From contig CM043955.1 of the NCBI GenBank assembly GCA_014529385.2, positions 136,100,108 through 136,164,107 of the forward strand: 64,000 bases of DNA, read 5' to 3'. This stretch comes from Adiantum capillus-veneris (Eukaryota; Streptophyta; Polypodiopsida; Polypodiales; Pteridaceae). The stretch's first letter is position 1. The number at the start of each line of letters is the position of its first letter. The notes under the pieces were generated by a model. It saw nothing but the letters and a program-made list of their open reading frames with translations. It did no database searches and was not told the DNA's origin. Positions 23,527-34,110 of this stretch are shown piece by piece. Both the position numbers and the translations under genes were made by a program.

Positions 23527-24428
23527 CCATCAACATAGCCTTCAAAATCTAAAAGGTCCATTGTGGGAGGAAGACAGCTTAGTGCACCACTACATAGCCA
23601 TAAGAGAATGTAAGTGAGGGGGTCGAGAGAAAGGATGCCCATCACAATTAAATTCATTAAAAGCAAGGGGCAATAATGAAAAATAGCACACATCTGAGGG
23701 GGAGGGGCCAGTCGGTTGTGCAGATGGAGAGAGAAATGTTCAAGGCATGCATAATGAGTAGAGTAGAGCATCTCTCAAGGATAGACACCACTGTGCAGAT
23801 CAACTCTGAAAGAAAGCCTGTGTAAGGCCACGAGTAGAGGCCGAGGTATTTAAAGGTGGACCAAGAGAATGACGCCCCAAGGCAAGGTTCCCACCTAATA
23901 ATAAGCTCGCCTCTTAGGGTTTATAGAATCAATCAAAAAAGTGAAGCAAGGGGAGAAACTCCAATAAAGATAGTACTGTGATGTATTTTTTGGAGGGGAG
24001 AAAAAAACCCTTAAGCAAATTCTATGGGATATTTTTGAAAGCCTTCTCAAATTTACAACGGGCCATAGGATCCCACAAAAAAGAGTACCTTTAGAAGGAG
24101 GAATGGCCAGAAGATTATAGGGAGGGGATAATTCCCTTAGGAAAGTATTATTAAGGAGGCTTTAAAACCAAGAACTAGTAAGGTAAAGTAGAGCCCAACC
24201 TAGGGGCATTCACATAAAAAAAAACACATGAGAGGTCTTAACATATGGAAAATGGACATACCTTATAAAGATGTGTAGGGATCCAGTTCAAGGTTTGAAC
24301 CAAGAAGAACTCGATCTTCAAGATAGTCTACAATCAGAGGGATAGCCCTATTCTCATAAAATGCAAGAATCAAGTATCAACAAGACCAAATAGCCAGAAT
24401 TTTGTGGGACTCGATTGAAAACATGTTT

Positions 24429-24473
<45 letters not shown>

Positions 24474-25086
24474 ACGATCTCAATATTATGACTACATCAT
24501 GCCAATTTGGATCACGTATTTGACATTGGCAATGCAAGTATTGTGGGCTAAGTGTACGAGCACTATCACTCGCATTGTCAGACACTTGACATGAATAGGT
24601 ATAATTGCCAATTGTGGAACATGCAAGAATGTGCCTCCCACAGTGAAAGATCAGTTGACTGTAGAAAATTTCTAATGATTGTAGAAGCAACCTACGGCAT
24701 AGGTTTATACACCATAGGATCTTCCTCATGATGCTCGTCTTGGAGATCTTGGGGACACGTCCACACGAGATTAGACAACAAGAACTTTTGAGCTTAATTC
24801 ACGGCCTCATGCTAGCAGGAAGAGGGTCCATGTCATGAGGAGGACAAGGATTTTTTGTCACATGTTAATGATATGGGGGATGCCAATGGACCTTGTTAGA
24901 AAACCTTGCACTCGCATGTACATACTAAGTCTTGGGTCAAGGATCGACAAATACTCGCACTCTTATTGAGTGCAACATCTCTCCTTTACTATATTAGGGA
25001 TTGACCAAGGGAAACGGATGGTGAAGTATAGTGCTCAAGTTATTCCCATAAAGACATGGAGTGTAAGAAAATGCGCACAATGATGG
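23527..25086. other. no gene recognised
   Basis: AT-rich and low-complexity sequence with a (GT)n run (listed separately). Upstream hAT sequence would be expected here if C1 is inserted in the hAT relic at 29090-29640, but I could not recognise any. Confidence 0.35.
24434..24470 (+). repeat. (GT)n microsatellite
   Basis: About 18 GT units. The long minus-strand ORF over it (24370-24729) is an artefact of the repeat. Confidence 0.95.
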
Positions 25087-25233
25087 CCTTCTCCCCAATG
25101 ATTGTTAGTGCATTTCTGCAAATGAAAGCTAGATGGAAATAATTTGGGTACTTGAATAAGGGGATCACATATACAAAGTGAGTTGTTGCCCTTGCAAACA
25201 TAGGTCTCCTCTTCTTCTCTCTTCTCTATTTTT

Positions 25234-25316
<83 letters not shown>

Positions 25317-25400
25317 CACACACACACACACACTCTCACACACACACACACACGTGCGCGCACGCGCACGGTGCGCGTGCGTGTGCATGTTCGCACTTCA
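25087..25400 (+). mobile_element. C1 5' LTR, enlarged by microsatellite
   Basis: The end (GTTCGCACTTCA, 25389-25400) and the body (AATAAGGGGATCACATATAC, then TCCTCTTCTTCTCT) match the 3' LTR at 28883-29079. A (CT)n tract of about 79 bp (25235-25313) and CA/CG-rich alternating sequence to about 25385 account for the extra length. The first about 70 bp are strongly diverged, so the start is approximate. Confidence 0.65.
25235..25385 (+). repeat. (CT)n-(CA)n-(CG/CA)n compound microsatellite
   Basis: About 39 CT units, then CA runs broken by TCTCA, then an alternating purine-pyrimidine block (GTGCGCGCACGCGCACGGTG) that could adopt Z-DNA. It lies inside the 5' LTR of C1. Confidence 0.95.
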
Positions 25401-25402
25401 AC

Positions 25403-25414
25403 TGGTATCAAAGC
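25403..25414 (+). promoter_or_regulatory. C1 primer-binding site
   Basis: TGGTATCAAAGC, two bases after the LTR end. It is complementary to the 3' end of plant initiator methionine tRNA apart from one change (consensus TGGTATCAGAGC). Confidence 0.85.
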
Positions 25415-25873
25415 ATCAGGATTGGAGAGCACCATGGGAGCAGACAAAACACAACAAAAAATTCAGCATTTTTTTAACATATCTTTTTCATCTCTCAAAA
25501 ATCCGTTCATCCCAATTCTCACAATTCTTCATTGATTTTTTGTGCTCTTTGATTTTGCAAAAGAATTCTTTCTCAAAATTATCACCGATTTTTGAGTTAC
25601 ATTGCTGAGATTGCCTACAAGTTGTATAAGACATGTTATAGATTTTTACATATCAAATTTCTCCTAGTTAGAATCAACATTTCAGGTCAATTCTCGCGGC
25701 TCTTGACCTTTTTGCATGCTCTACAACTTTGCAGAAGAAAATTTCTACAATTTCGGCACAATTTGGGAGTTATCTACTTCATGTATTTTGGCAGTGCTTG
25801 GTGTTTCATTTCGCCAAGCTTTGGCTATTGTTAGTAGATCGATTTGTGTTTATCTCGTTCACAGGTAATCGCC

Positions 25874-26187
25874 ATGGATTTGGCAAGTAAATCATTGTCA
25901 GAGTTTATGCTTTTCCATACGAGGTTTAATGGCTCAAACTTTGAGCATTGGAAAGCACGTTATGCATGATGCATTGACTCATTTGGGCCACTATTGGGCA
26001 TGGATGATAGGCCAAATTCTATGACTAATGATGAGTGGAAAGACTTGGATGAGCTTGCACGTTTGATGATCATGTTGCACCTTGGTGAGTTTGTCTATCA
26101 CATCAGTTTGGATGCATGTACAACTATAGATTTATGGAAGAGATTGTGCAGTGATTTTGGCAGAGGAGTAGAGAGATGCCTACAGTA
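25874..26187 (+). pseudogene. gag: C1 gag, N-terminal part
   Basis: Starts at ATG 25874 (MDLASKSLSEFMLFHTRFNG, then SNFEHWKARYA). After one stop it continues through EWKDLDELARLMIMLHLGEF and TIDLWKRLCSDFGRG. The FNGSNFxxW start and the DLWxxL element are typical of copia gag (UBN2/RVT-associated gag). A trace of a zinc knuckle (GHVRKHCFWQMRQHK) precedes the nested LTR at 26324. Confidence 0.75.
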
Positions 26188-26614
26188 AGAGAATGATCTC
26201 ATAGACTCAGAGACGTTGTATGATGGTATTGTGTTCATACAGGGCATGTACGCAAGCATTGTTTTTGGCAGATGAGGCAACACAAGACAGGCGCAATTAC
26301 TTTGATTGATGTGAGATGCTATCTGTCATAAAATCTAATATCTAACCAACCCAAATGATTTTCTCATATTAACTTGATCACTTAGTGTGGGAGAATAAAC
26401 AGGAACAAGTGTTAAGATATAGATATGTGCTTACAGATCTATCTCAACACGGGGCCAATAGTAAAGGGGCCCAAATGGGAGATGGTCTATCAAGAGCAAG
26501 GCTAACCAATGGAGCATAAGACCTTAGGGTTAGCTTCATTGAAGACCTCCAATAATGTGTGTAAAAGTCCTTTGACCTTAGGTAAGCTAGGGTTGAGCTT
26601 GAGGTGGGAACCCG

Positions 26615-26712
26615 GCCCAAACTCGAGGTGCTTGTCGTGCTTGAGGTGCTTGTCCTGCTTGAGGTGCTTGTCATGCTTGAGGTGCTTAATTAAGATGCTT
26701 GAGGTGCTTGAC
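26615..26712 (+). repeat. 18-bp minisatellite inside the A1 LTR
   Basis: The unit GAGGTGCTTGTCATGCTT is repeated about four to five times with single-base variants. Related but less regular copies occur at the same place in the G1 LTR (about 18600-18720). The corresponding stretch of the A2-type LTRs lacks it. Confidence 0.8.
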
Positions 26713-26895
26713 TGGCTCCATGCTTGAGTTTCTTGACTTGGTGCATGATTAAGGTGCTTGAGGTGCCTTGAGAAGCTTGCCTGAGATGCTTGTGGGAACA
26801 CCCCCTACTTCAAGTGCTTAGTCATGCTTGATGACTAAGGGGCTTGCTCATCCAAAGTCAAAAAGATCCCTACAAGGAGGGGGGCGAGCCTACAA

Positions 26896-26913
26896 GGGGG
26901 GGGGGGGGGGGGG
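26896..26913 (+). repeat. poly-G tract
   Basis: Eighteen consecutive G residues within the solo LTR; a likely site of polymerase slippage and of G-quadruplex formation. Confidence 0.95.
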
Positions 26914-28071
26914 ATGAGAGAGAACACACTCACACACACACAAGGGAAGCCCCAGCTTGAAGAGGCAGCAAGGACACTTGTCAAGTTCCTCCTCATGTTG
27001 CCCTCATGGTGTGCCTAAAACCTATTGGTTGGCCACCCAAGGGGTCCAATGATAATAAAGGATATTTAATTAATTGATTTTGCATTTATCAAGTCCTCTC
27101 TCTCAAAGGGGAAAGGGGGACACTTGTCCCAAGGCTATCCCTGTTGCTTGTAATGGCTCCTGCTTGTGATTGGCTAGGCCTGGAGGGGTCCAATGAGCTT
27201 CAAGCATGAGCTACCAGGGGGGATCGACCCAAGTAAGCTAGGGGGGTGCTTAGGGGGTATACTCACCCACACACACTCACAAACACTCTCATTGTGTACT
27301 ATGCAAAGTGCAAGAGCTCCCTCTCTTTCTCCAAGCAAGTAGAGGTTGAGAGCCTACACCAACACTCTTGGCTATGGAGTGCAAATCCATCCAAGAGCCA
27401 TGCTTCAATGCTTGAGCTTGCCATCTATTTCTTCTTCATTACTATGCTATTATGTATGCTAGCACAAGAGTTATGATAAGTGAGGAACTAGCTCTTTCTC
27501 GTATGAAATGTTTCTTCTTCCTCTTCCCTACCCTCGTTCCCTGCTAGCTCTCTCCACCTTCGAAGGTGTTTGAGGTCTTGGGACTGAGGCTTGGTATAGT
27601 TAAAGCTTTCTTCAAGTTTAGGTTATGCTATGATGGTGATGCATGAAGCTTTCCATCTTCATTGCTTCACCTAGGTCACAAGGAACACAAAGAATGTATT
27701 GTAACAAGTCTCTCTTTATGGGAGAAATCATAATACAAATGCCTATTGGAGGGGGGACCGGCTCCACATAAATCCGGTCCTCAACTGTTGTCATGTTCTC
27801 TAAATTCTCTCTCTTGCAAAAGTATTGTCTATGCCAAGTTAACTAATTGCTATGATTATGTTGCTATCTTCAATTATGTCTACCCGCTATGCTCACAAAA
27901 TCATTTCTTGAAAATACTCTCATTAAATTCCGCTACTCTCAAATTGAATAGGCAAATTCCATTACACTATCACTTCAAGCGACGTGGGAGAAGAGGTAGT
28001 GTATAAGGCTAGTGAGATGTCAAAATTGCTTCCATGCTTATTCGTGACTTTCTTAGGTAGATTGATGACAC

Positions 28072-28765
28072 ATTATCTTTGCATTGGATACTAGATTTCA
28101 TGTCACATCAATTCGTGAGTGGTTTAGTATATATGCTAGTGGTATACTTGGATGTGTGTATCTAGCTGATGGTTCAATGCATGACATAGTCGACGCAAGA
28201 GATGACAAATTATCCTTGTTGAGTGGTGCATCATACGTGTTGCAAGATGTACGCCATGTATCACGTTTGATGTAGAGCTTGATCTCTAAGAGTTAGTTAT
28301 GAGACATCATATGCCATGTAGACGATTCAGTTGTGATGGGCCTGCTAATGCATGTGAGTTGGAACTAGATATTGCTCTTGACACACAAAATTCTAGATAG
28401 ATATATGCTTTTGGTACGCATTTCATATGCAATGGAGACGAGGATGGACTCTAGGGATCGGAGTCAGGGTGTCACGATGATTGCCATCATTGGGGTGAGA
28501 TGGTCAAGTTGGCAAAGATTGCAAGGATTGCATCAGCATTCAGGAGTCTCATGTATGAGATACTGATCTCGAGACCCGAGATTGCATTTGCAATGGGTGC
28601 ATTTGCAGTGGGAGCAAGCAGTCGTGCAATGGATGATATTGGCTTTGAGCATGGGGGCACTTTGTAGCGTATTATGAGATACCTACGGGATGTTTGTGAT
28701 TTTGATGAGGAGTATGTGATCGATTGATCTATACTTCCTCTACAATATGAGCTAGATACACACAA
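28072..28765 (+). pseudogene. pol: C1 protease and RT-tail remnants
   Basis: 28084-28275 reads FHVTSIREWFSIYASGILGC, then YLADGSMHDIV and ASYVLQDVRHVSRLM, which is the copia retropepsin after its active site. The catalytic Asp-Ser-Gly-Ala loop is lost by a short deletion at 28085-28100. Around 28485-28730, after integrase and most of RT have been deleted, a piece reads FRSLMYEILISRPEIAFAMG, the SLMYAxxxTRPDIAxAVG block that precedes RNase H in copia elements. Many stops are present. Confidence 0.7.
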
Positions 28766-28871
28766 ATGCAGTGACCCACTGGGCATTGTTTGAGGTCATA
28801 CTTGATGATGACCTTGTACATGTTTTGTACAGTTTTCTTTCGTTTTCTCCCTCATAGCCACATTGGCCTTT

Positions 28872-29079
28872 ATGTGGGAGATTGTTGGGGTAAATCCCCA
28901 TGTGATTGGTTAGGCCAAGCGTTACCCACACTTCACTTATCCAATTACATACATAATAGAATAAGGGGCTCACATATACAAGGTAAGTTTTTCCCCTCCA
29001 AACACGCGTGTCCTCTTCTTCTCTGTTTCCCATTTTTGCACGCGCACACACACACACACACATGTGCACACACACTTCA
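28872..29079 (+). mobile_element. C1 polypurine tract and 3' LTR
   Basis: ATGTGGGAGAT (28872-28882) is the polypurine tract. The LTR, TGTTGGGGTAAATCCCC to CACACTTCA, is 28883-29079 (197 bp). Its ends resemble the C2 LTRs (TGTTGGGGTATAAAGCCC to CCTTCA), so C1 and C2 are related lineages. A CA microsatellite lies near its end. No matching target duplication was found upstream. Confidence 0.78.
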
Positions 29080-29089
29080 AGGTGCACCA

Positions 29090-29640
29090 TCAGTTCAAAT
29101 GATGGAGTGACATACGGAGATGACACATCATCAATATATTGTGTCATCTTACCTTGGGACTTACTTTTTGTGCATTGTGGATGTAGGGAAGGCAGGAAAC
29201 ATATCACATGCTAGTTTAAATAAACGCATCATGCATGCTATCATTGAGGTTGGTGTAGAAAATGTGGTACACATTGTGATCAATACATTATATTGCAAGG
29301 TAATGGGTGACATCGTGTCAGCAACGTTTCCCAACATTGATTGGACCCCCTCTACTACTCATTGCCTTGATTTAATCATGGAGAGGATAGGGAAGCTCCC
29401 CTAAGTGCATCCTATTGTGTAGGATGTCACAAAGATAACCACCACCTTTTGCAAGAAGCATCAAACGAGAGTTTCAGGAGCGACATCTTGTCAGATATGG
29501 CGCCGCCTTCAAAAACCGGGTTTGCCTATATGTATTTGGCGCTCCATAGGCTGTTCAAGTTGAGAAATTCATTGATGCAAATAGTGGTGTATCCCAAATA
29601 GAGAGACATGTACAACATCCAGCAAGAGATCAACAAATAA
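29090..29640 (+). pseudogene. hAT-family transposase remnant (DUF659 region)
   Basis: Reads SSYLGTYFLCIVDVGKAGN, then IIEVGVENVVHIVINTLYCK and NIDWTPSTTHCLDLIMERIG, then KITTTFCKKHQT and, frameshifted, ALHRLFKLRNSLMQIVV. This is the DUF659 core of plant hAT transposases, with the (V)EEVGxENVVQVVTDNxxN and WTPCAAHCLDLxLEDIGK landmarks. The catalytic Asp region VTDN reads VINT, so it is dead. It is bounded on the left by the C1 3' LTR and on the right by the G2 5' LTR. Confidence 0.8.
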
Positions 29641-29649
29641 ATATAGATG

Positions 29650-30021
29650 TGTCATAAAAACTAACATCAAATTTCTCCCAAATGATTTTCTCATGTTAAA
29701 CTGATCATTTAATAAGGGAAATACCAGGGGAGTAAAAGCTAGAATATTGGTAAGGCTGCTAGACTGGTCTCTCCAAGGATCCAATGGAGAGAAAATAGGG
29801 ATCCAAAGGGGGACAGTCCGCAAAAGATCAATGTGCTTCAATGGGGCTTAAAAGACCTAAGGTTCAACTCCATTAAGACTTCCATAGGCTAAAGTTCCTA
29901 AATTTAAATCAATTGTCCAAAGGCCAAAGTAGGGGAAAATTGGATGGTCATGGGAAGACTAAAAAGGCTTCCCACATCCCTAGGGAGGAGGGGGTGACCC
30001 TAATGGTACGGGATGAGAGAG

Positions 30022-30055
<34 letters not shown>

Positions 30056-30532
30056 CCAAGCTCTCCCCAGAGGGAGAAATGGACACATGGCAGGCTCCTA
30101 GGCCAGTTGCCCCCAATTTCCCCTCAAATCCTATTGGATGGCCATAGAGGTGGACCAATGAGAAGTAGCCTAGAGTAAAATTAGTCTAATCAATTAAAAA
30201 TGCTTGATACAAGAACCAATAGAAATAAAGCTCCCTAGAAGACTATTGGACAATCTACCAAGGGGTCCAATGAGCATCCAGTAGCCCAACGGCTTGCCTA
30301 ATTCCTATTGGCCAGCAGACTAAAAGGTCCAATGAGAGTTTAAATGAATTATTTATTTACCTAAAACTCTCACAAAAAGGGAAAGGGGGACACATGTCAC
30401 AAGGCTATCAGTTACGCACCTAATTTGTGATTGGCTAAGCTTTGCAGGAGCAATGGGAAGCCAGCATGGAGTATTTTGCAAGAGGGGTCAACCAAGAAGA
30501 GAGAGAGGGCTGCATTTTAGTCTAACACATTG

Positions 30533-30580
<48 letters not shown>

Positions 30581-30865
30581 CTCATGTGTGCAAGAAGAAC
30601 TCCATCTCCTTCTCCAAGCATTGAGAAGTAGAGGCCTAAACCACCAACTCTTGGCTATGGAGTGCAAATCCAACAAAGAGCGAAGCTTCAATGGCATGCT
30701 CATCTCCTCCATCATGCTAATTACTAAGCTAAGCTATGCTAATTATAGTGATTATGTGAGGAGAATACTTCTTTCTCGTAAGATACATCTTCTTCCTCTC
30801 AATCATCCTCATTCCCTGGTAGCTCTCACCATTTTTGAAGGTGTGTGAGGTCTTGGGACTGAGGC
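29650..30865 (+). mobile_element. G2 5' LTR, left part (family A2)
   Basis: Starts TGTCATAAAAACTAAC, carries CA runs (30026-30053 and 30536-30579), and stops at the phrase GGGACTGAGGC, where a second LTR begins. The last five bases, GAGGC, are the target site of that insertion. The right part is 32457-32821, giving a reconstructed length of about 1576 bp. Confidence 0.88.
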
Positions 30866-32456
30866 TATCATAATAATCAATATCTAATTCTCCTAAATGA
30901 TTTTCTCATGTTAAACTGATCATTTAATATGAGGAAGTGCCAGGGGAGAAAAATCTAGAATATTGGTTAAGCTAGCAGACCGGCCACAATAGGGATCCAA
31001 AGGAGGGAAAATAGGGATCCAAAGGGGGGGCCATCTGCAAAAGAGCAATGCGCAACGATGGGCTTAAAAGACCCTAAGGTTCAGCCCATTAAGACTTCCA
31101 AAATGCTAAGGTTCCAAAATTCAAAGGTCGTGTCCTAAGGTCAAAAGCCTAGGGAAATTGGATGCTTTGTGTTGTCCCAAAAGTCTTTCTCAGGGCCTAC
31201 AAAGGAGGGGGCGAGCCCAAGAAGTAGGGGATGAGAGAGAAACCCACACACACACATACAAGCTTCCTTTGTACAAAAGGGGAAAGAGGGACACATGTCA
31301 GCTCCCTACCCCAGATGCCCACAAGGTGTACTCAAATCCTATTGGATGGCCTTGGAGGTGGACCAAGGAGAATTTGGCTAGAGTAAGTCTAGTTTAATTA
31401 ATTTAAAAACACTTAAAAAAAGAACCAATAGGAATTAAGCTCTCTAGAAGACTATTGGACAGCCTCCCAAGGGGTCCAATGAGCATTCAACAGCCCAATG
31501 GCTTGCCTGATTCCTATTGGCCAAGAGGCAAAGGGGTCCAATGAGACTTTAGTTGCATTAATTAATTAGCAAAAACTCTCACAAAAGGGAAAGGGGGACA
31601 CATGTCAAAAGGCTATCACTTATGCTGCTTAATTTCCATTGGCTAGGCCCGGGGAGGTCCAATAGGGCTGTAGCATGAGCAATTAGCAAGGGGGGTCGAC
31701 CAAGAGATAGAGGGGGCTGATTTTCTCAAGGCATTATTCACTTACACACTCACACAATTAATGTGTGAAGCAATAAGACTCTCTCTCTCCTTCTCAAGTT
31801 TTAATGGAAAGCTTACCACCTACTCCAAGCTTGTGAGAAGGGAGGCCTACACCAACAACTCTTGGCTTTGTGATGCAAATCCAACCAAGAGCCAAGATTT
31901 AATGCATGCTCATCTCCTCTACCATGCTAATTACTAAGCTAAGCTATGCTAATATGACTAATTATGTGAGGAGATGTATATCTTTCTCGTAAGACTACTC
32001 CTTCTTCCTCTCAATCTACTCTCATACCCCAGTAGCTCTCACCATCTTTGAAGGTGCGTGAGGTCTTGGGTCTGAGACCGTGAGGGAATTGATGTTGTGT
32101 TTGATAAGTGTTTTGCTTAGTGCTTCAAGTTTCCATCTTCATTGCACTAGCTAGTATTGAAGGAACACAAAGAATTGTATTGTAAAATGTCTCTCTTGAT
32201 GGGAGAAACCATAATACAAAGCCTTTTGGAGGGGGTACTGGCTCCATGCAAATCAGGTCCTCAACTATTGTCAATTGTTTACTTTCTCTCTCTTTTGAAG
32301 TATTGTTCATGCTATCTAACTAGGTGTTATGCTTTTTGTTGCTCTCTCCACCCGAGCACTCTTGTTATTCTCATTAGGAATCTATTCTAATGAAATGCTC
32401 ACTATGTTCATGCTATTTTCCGCTACACACAAGTTATTAGGCCATTAAATGTTACA
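30866..32456 (+). mobile_element. solo LTR (family A2) nested in the G2 5' LTR
   Basis: Begins TATCATAATAATC (the TG start mutated to TA) and ends AAATGTTACA, 1591 bp. It is flanked by GAGGC (30861-30865) and AAGGC (32457-32461), a target duplication with one substitution. Comparison with the G2 3' LTR (GAGGCTAGGGACAC at about 55245) confirms the uninterrupted target. It is thus an insertion of a family member into its own family's LTR. Confidence 0.9.
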
Positions 32457-32821
32457 AAGGCTAGGGACATTAGGTGTGTTTTTCAAGCATAATTTGTTGC
32501 ATGAAGCTTCCGTCTTCATTGCACCAACGAGTTTTGTAAAGGAACACAAGAATTGCATTGTACAAAAGTCTCCTTTGATGGGAGAAGCTATAATACAAAG
32601 CCTTTATGGAGAGGGGACCACCAGCTTCATGTAAATCCGGTCCTCAACGGTTGTCAATTATTCTATTTCTCTCTATTTTCAAGTATTGTCAATGCCAAAT
32701 TAGCTAGGTGTAAATTACTATGTTGCTTTCTCAAATTAAGTACTCTCTCTATGCTCATTAGGAACTTGTTCTTAATGAAATGCTCACTATGTTATCAATT
32801 TCCGTTGCATTAAATGTTACA
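32457..32821 (+). mobile_element. G2 5' LTR, right part
   Basis: Continues AAGGCTAGGGACATT and ends GCATTAAATGTTACA, immediately before the primer site. It contains the GGGGACCACCAGCTTCATGT stretch shared with the other family A LTRs. Confidence 0.87.
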
Positions 32822-32822
32822 T

Positions 32823-32835
32823 TGGTATCAGAGCG
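32823..32835 (+). promoter_or_regulatory. G2 primer-binding site
   Basis: TGGTATCAGAGCG, one base after the LTR, is complementary to the 3' end of plant initiator Met-tRNA, as is usual for chromoviruses. Confidence 0.92.
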
Positions 32836-33194
32836 ATTGGTTTCTCTTTTCTTGCTCAAGAAGAGAGGTCCTCAAGCTTGCTACAAATGGTTGGTGTTAC
32901 TAATTGCAAAAGAGTAAGTAGAATAGGGATTTTTCGTCCTTGAAGCACGCCTGCTTTATGAAGTTAATAGGGATATCGTCGAGAGCTATGGACTTAATAA
33001 TGGAGTCCTACGGGGGTTGCCTATGGGTGTTGTCTTGGCTCTAATGAACCCTCTCTTCTATTCCTTGCAATTAATAATATTCGAGCCACGAGTATAGATG
33101 CTTGAGTGCTTATCTTTGAAAGTAAAGAGGAGTAGCAACTAGGGCCTTGAAGTGCCAAAGTACAAGTAAAAATTTACACCTAAAATTTGCTACT
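32836..33194 (+). other. G2 untranslated leader
   Basis: Non-coding leader between the primer site and the gag start. No separate feature is seen. Confidence 0.6.
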
Positions 33195-33903
33195 ATGGGT
33201 GAAAAGGGAAAAGAGATTGAAATAAATGTTGATAGCTTTGATGTTGCTAATGAAAGAGCAACTAATGATGCCCCTATGCTTGTAAACTATCTTGTTTCTA
33301 GGCTTCAACAAGCCTTGGGCAATCCATCCCTCCAAGGTGAAGTGCTACAGCAATGGCGTACCCATGGTATTCTCCAAACTCCCCACCAAGAAGAGAGATT
33401 ACATAGGAAATCTCCTAGTGAGAATTCCAAAAGAGGACTCTCTCCGATAAGGGAAGAAGAGGAGGATCCATACAAAGGGCTCAAAAACCTGCTACTCAAT
33501 GAGGCATCTCCCTCCCAAAGGAGAACCTAAGTTTCAACGGTAGAGCCTCCACCAAAAGAACGAGAAAGAAGTGAGTCTCGTGCCACCTCGACGGAGATGG
33601 CTCCACGAAGACAGCAGGCAAAATGCTCCCCAACACCCCCTAAACGGAGAAGACCATCGCATACTTCACTACACCATAATTCAAAGAGGGAAGAGAGAAA
33701 ACAAGAGACGAAAAAGGCGACAAAGAGGTCACCCTCTTCTCCATCTTCTTTATCCTCTTCCTCTTCTAAAGAAAGTGATGGTGCAGACAAGGAGAAACAA
33801 GGGAAGAAAAAGATGAGAAAGAGGTCACCCTCTTCTCCATCCTCCTCATACTCTTCCTCTTCTGAAGAAAGTGATGGTGCAGCTCTCGAACCACCCAAAA
33901 GAA
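33195..33903 (+). pseudogene. gag: G2 gag, N-terminal region
   Basis: I place the start at ATG 33195 (MGEKGKEIEINVDSFDVANE). The upstream in-frame ATG at 33147 is in leader-like sequence. The frame is open to an in-frame TAA at 33528-33530 and then open again to the copia insertion at 33903. The second part is a basic Ser/Arg/Lys-rich linker (ATKRSPSSPSSLSSSSSKES and a near repeat 90 bp later) that could bind RNA. The protein continues at 38031. Confidence 0.78.
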
Positions 33904-34095
33904 TGTTGGGGTATAAAGCCCAATGTGGTCGCCCAGGTAAGTGGGTGGGCCGCCTGGTATGTACACATATTCTTTTGTTAAAACCTAATAAGAACTCACT
34001 ATGCTCTACACATTACAGTAGAGCGAGTTCACCATATCGTCGTGCTCTTCTTCTCGCACTCTCTCTCGCGTCGCACTTATGCTCGTACTCCTTCA
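33904..34095 (+). mobile_element. C2 5' LTR
   Basis: 192 bp, TG to CA, nearly identical to 37834-38025. It is followed by AC and the primer site. Confidence 0.94.
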
Positions 34096-34097
34096 AC

Positions 34098-34110
34098 TGG
34101 TATCAGAGCT
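34098..34110 (+). promoter_or_regulatory. C2 primer-binding site
   Basis: TGGTATCAGAGCT, complementary to initiator Met-tRNA, two bases after the 5' LTR. Confidence 0.93.

Larger units (their letters stand above)
26324..27966 (+). mobile_element. solo LTR, chromovirus family A, with target duplication
   Basis: TGTCATAAAATC to TTCCATTACA, 1643 bp, flanked by perfect 5-bp duplications CTATC (26319-26323 and 27967-27971). It is the same family and subfamily (A1) as the G1 LTR. A solo LTR arises when the two LTRs of a full element recombine and remove the interior, so a complete chromovirus once sat here inside C1. Confidence 0.93.
25087..29079 (+). mobile_element. Ty1/copia element C1, degenerate, with nested solo LTR
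   Basis: Components are a 5' LTR ending at 25400, an initiator-Met-type primer site, a gag start, a gag/zinc-knuckle trace, a damaged protease, a tail of RT, a polypurine tract and a 3' LTR (28883-29079). Most of integrase and RT is deleted. A 1643-bp family A solo LTR sits between the gag and protease remnants. Without that insertion the element is only about 2.35 kb, so it is a deletion derivative. Confidence 0.8.

Noticed and set aside
25035-25477. Long ORFs rich in Ser-Leu or Arg-Glu on both strands
   Set aside because: They are direct translations of the CT/GA and CA microsatellite and carry no other protein signal.
26896-26913. Poly-G run as an assembly gap filler
   Set aside because: It sits inside an otherwise colinear LTR flanked by a perfect target duplication, so it is more likely a real, slippage-prone tract, though its exact length is unreliable.
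33766-33966. Acidic minus-strand ORFs near 33527-33966
   Set aside because: Antisense of the Ser/Lys-rich gag linker of G2, whose plus-strand frame has family similarity.
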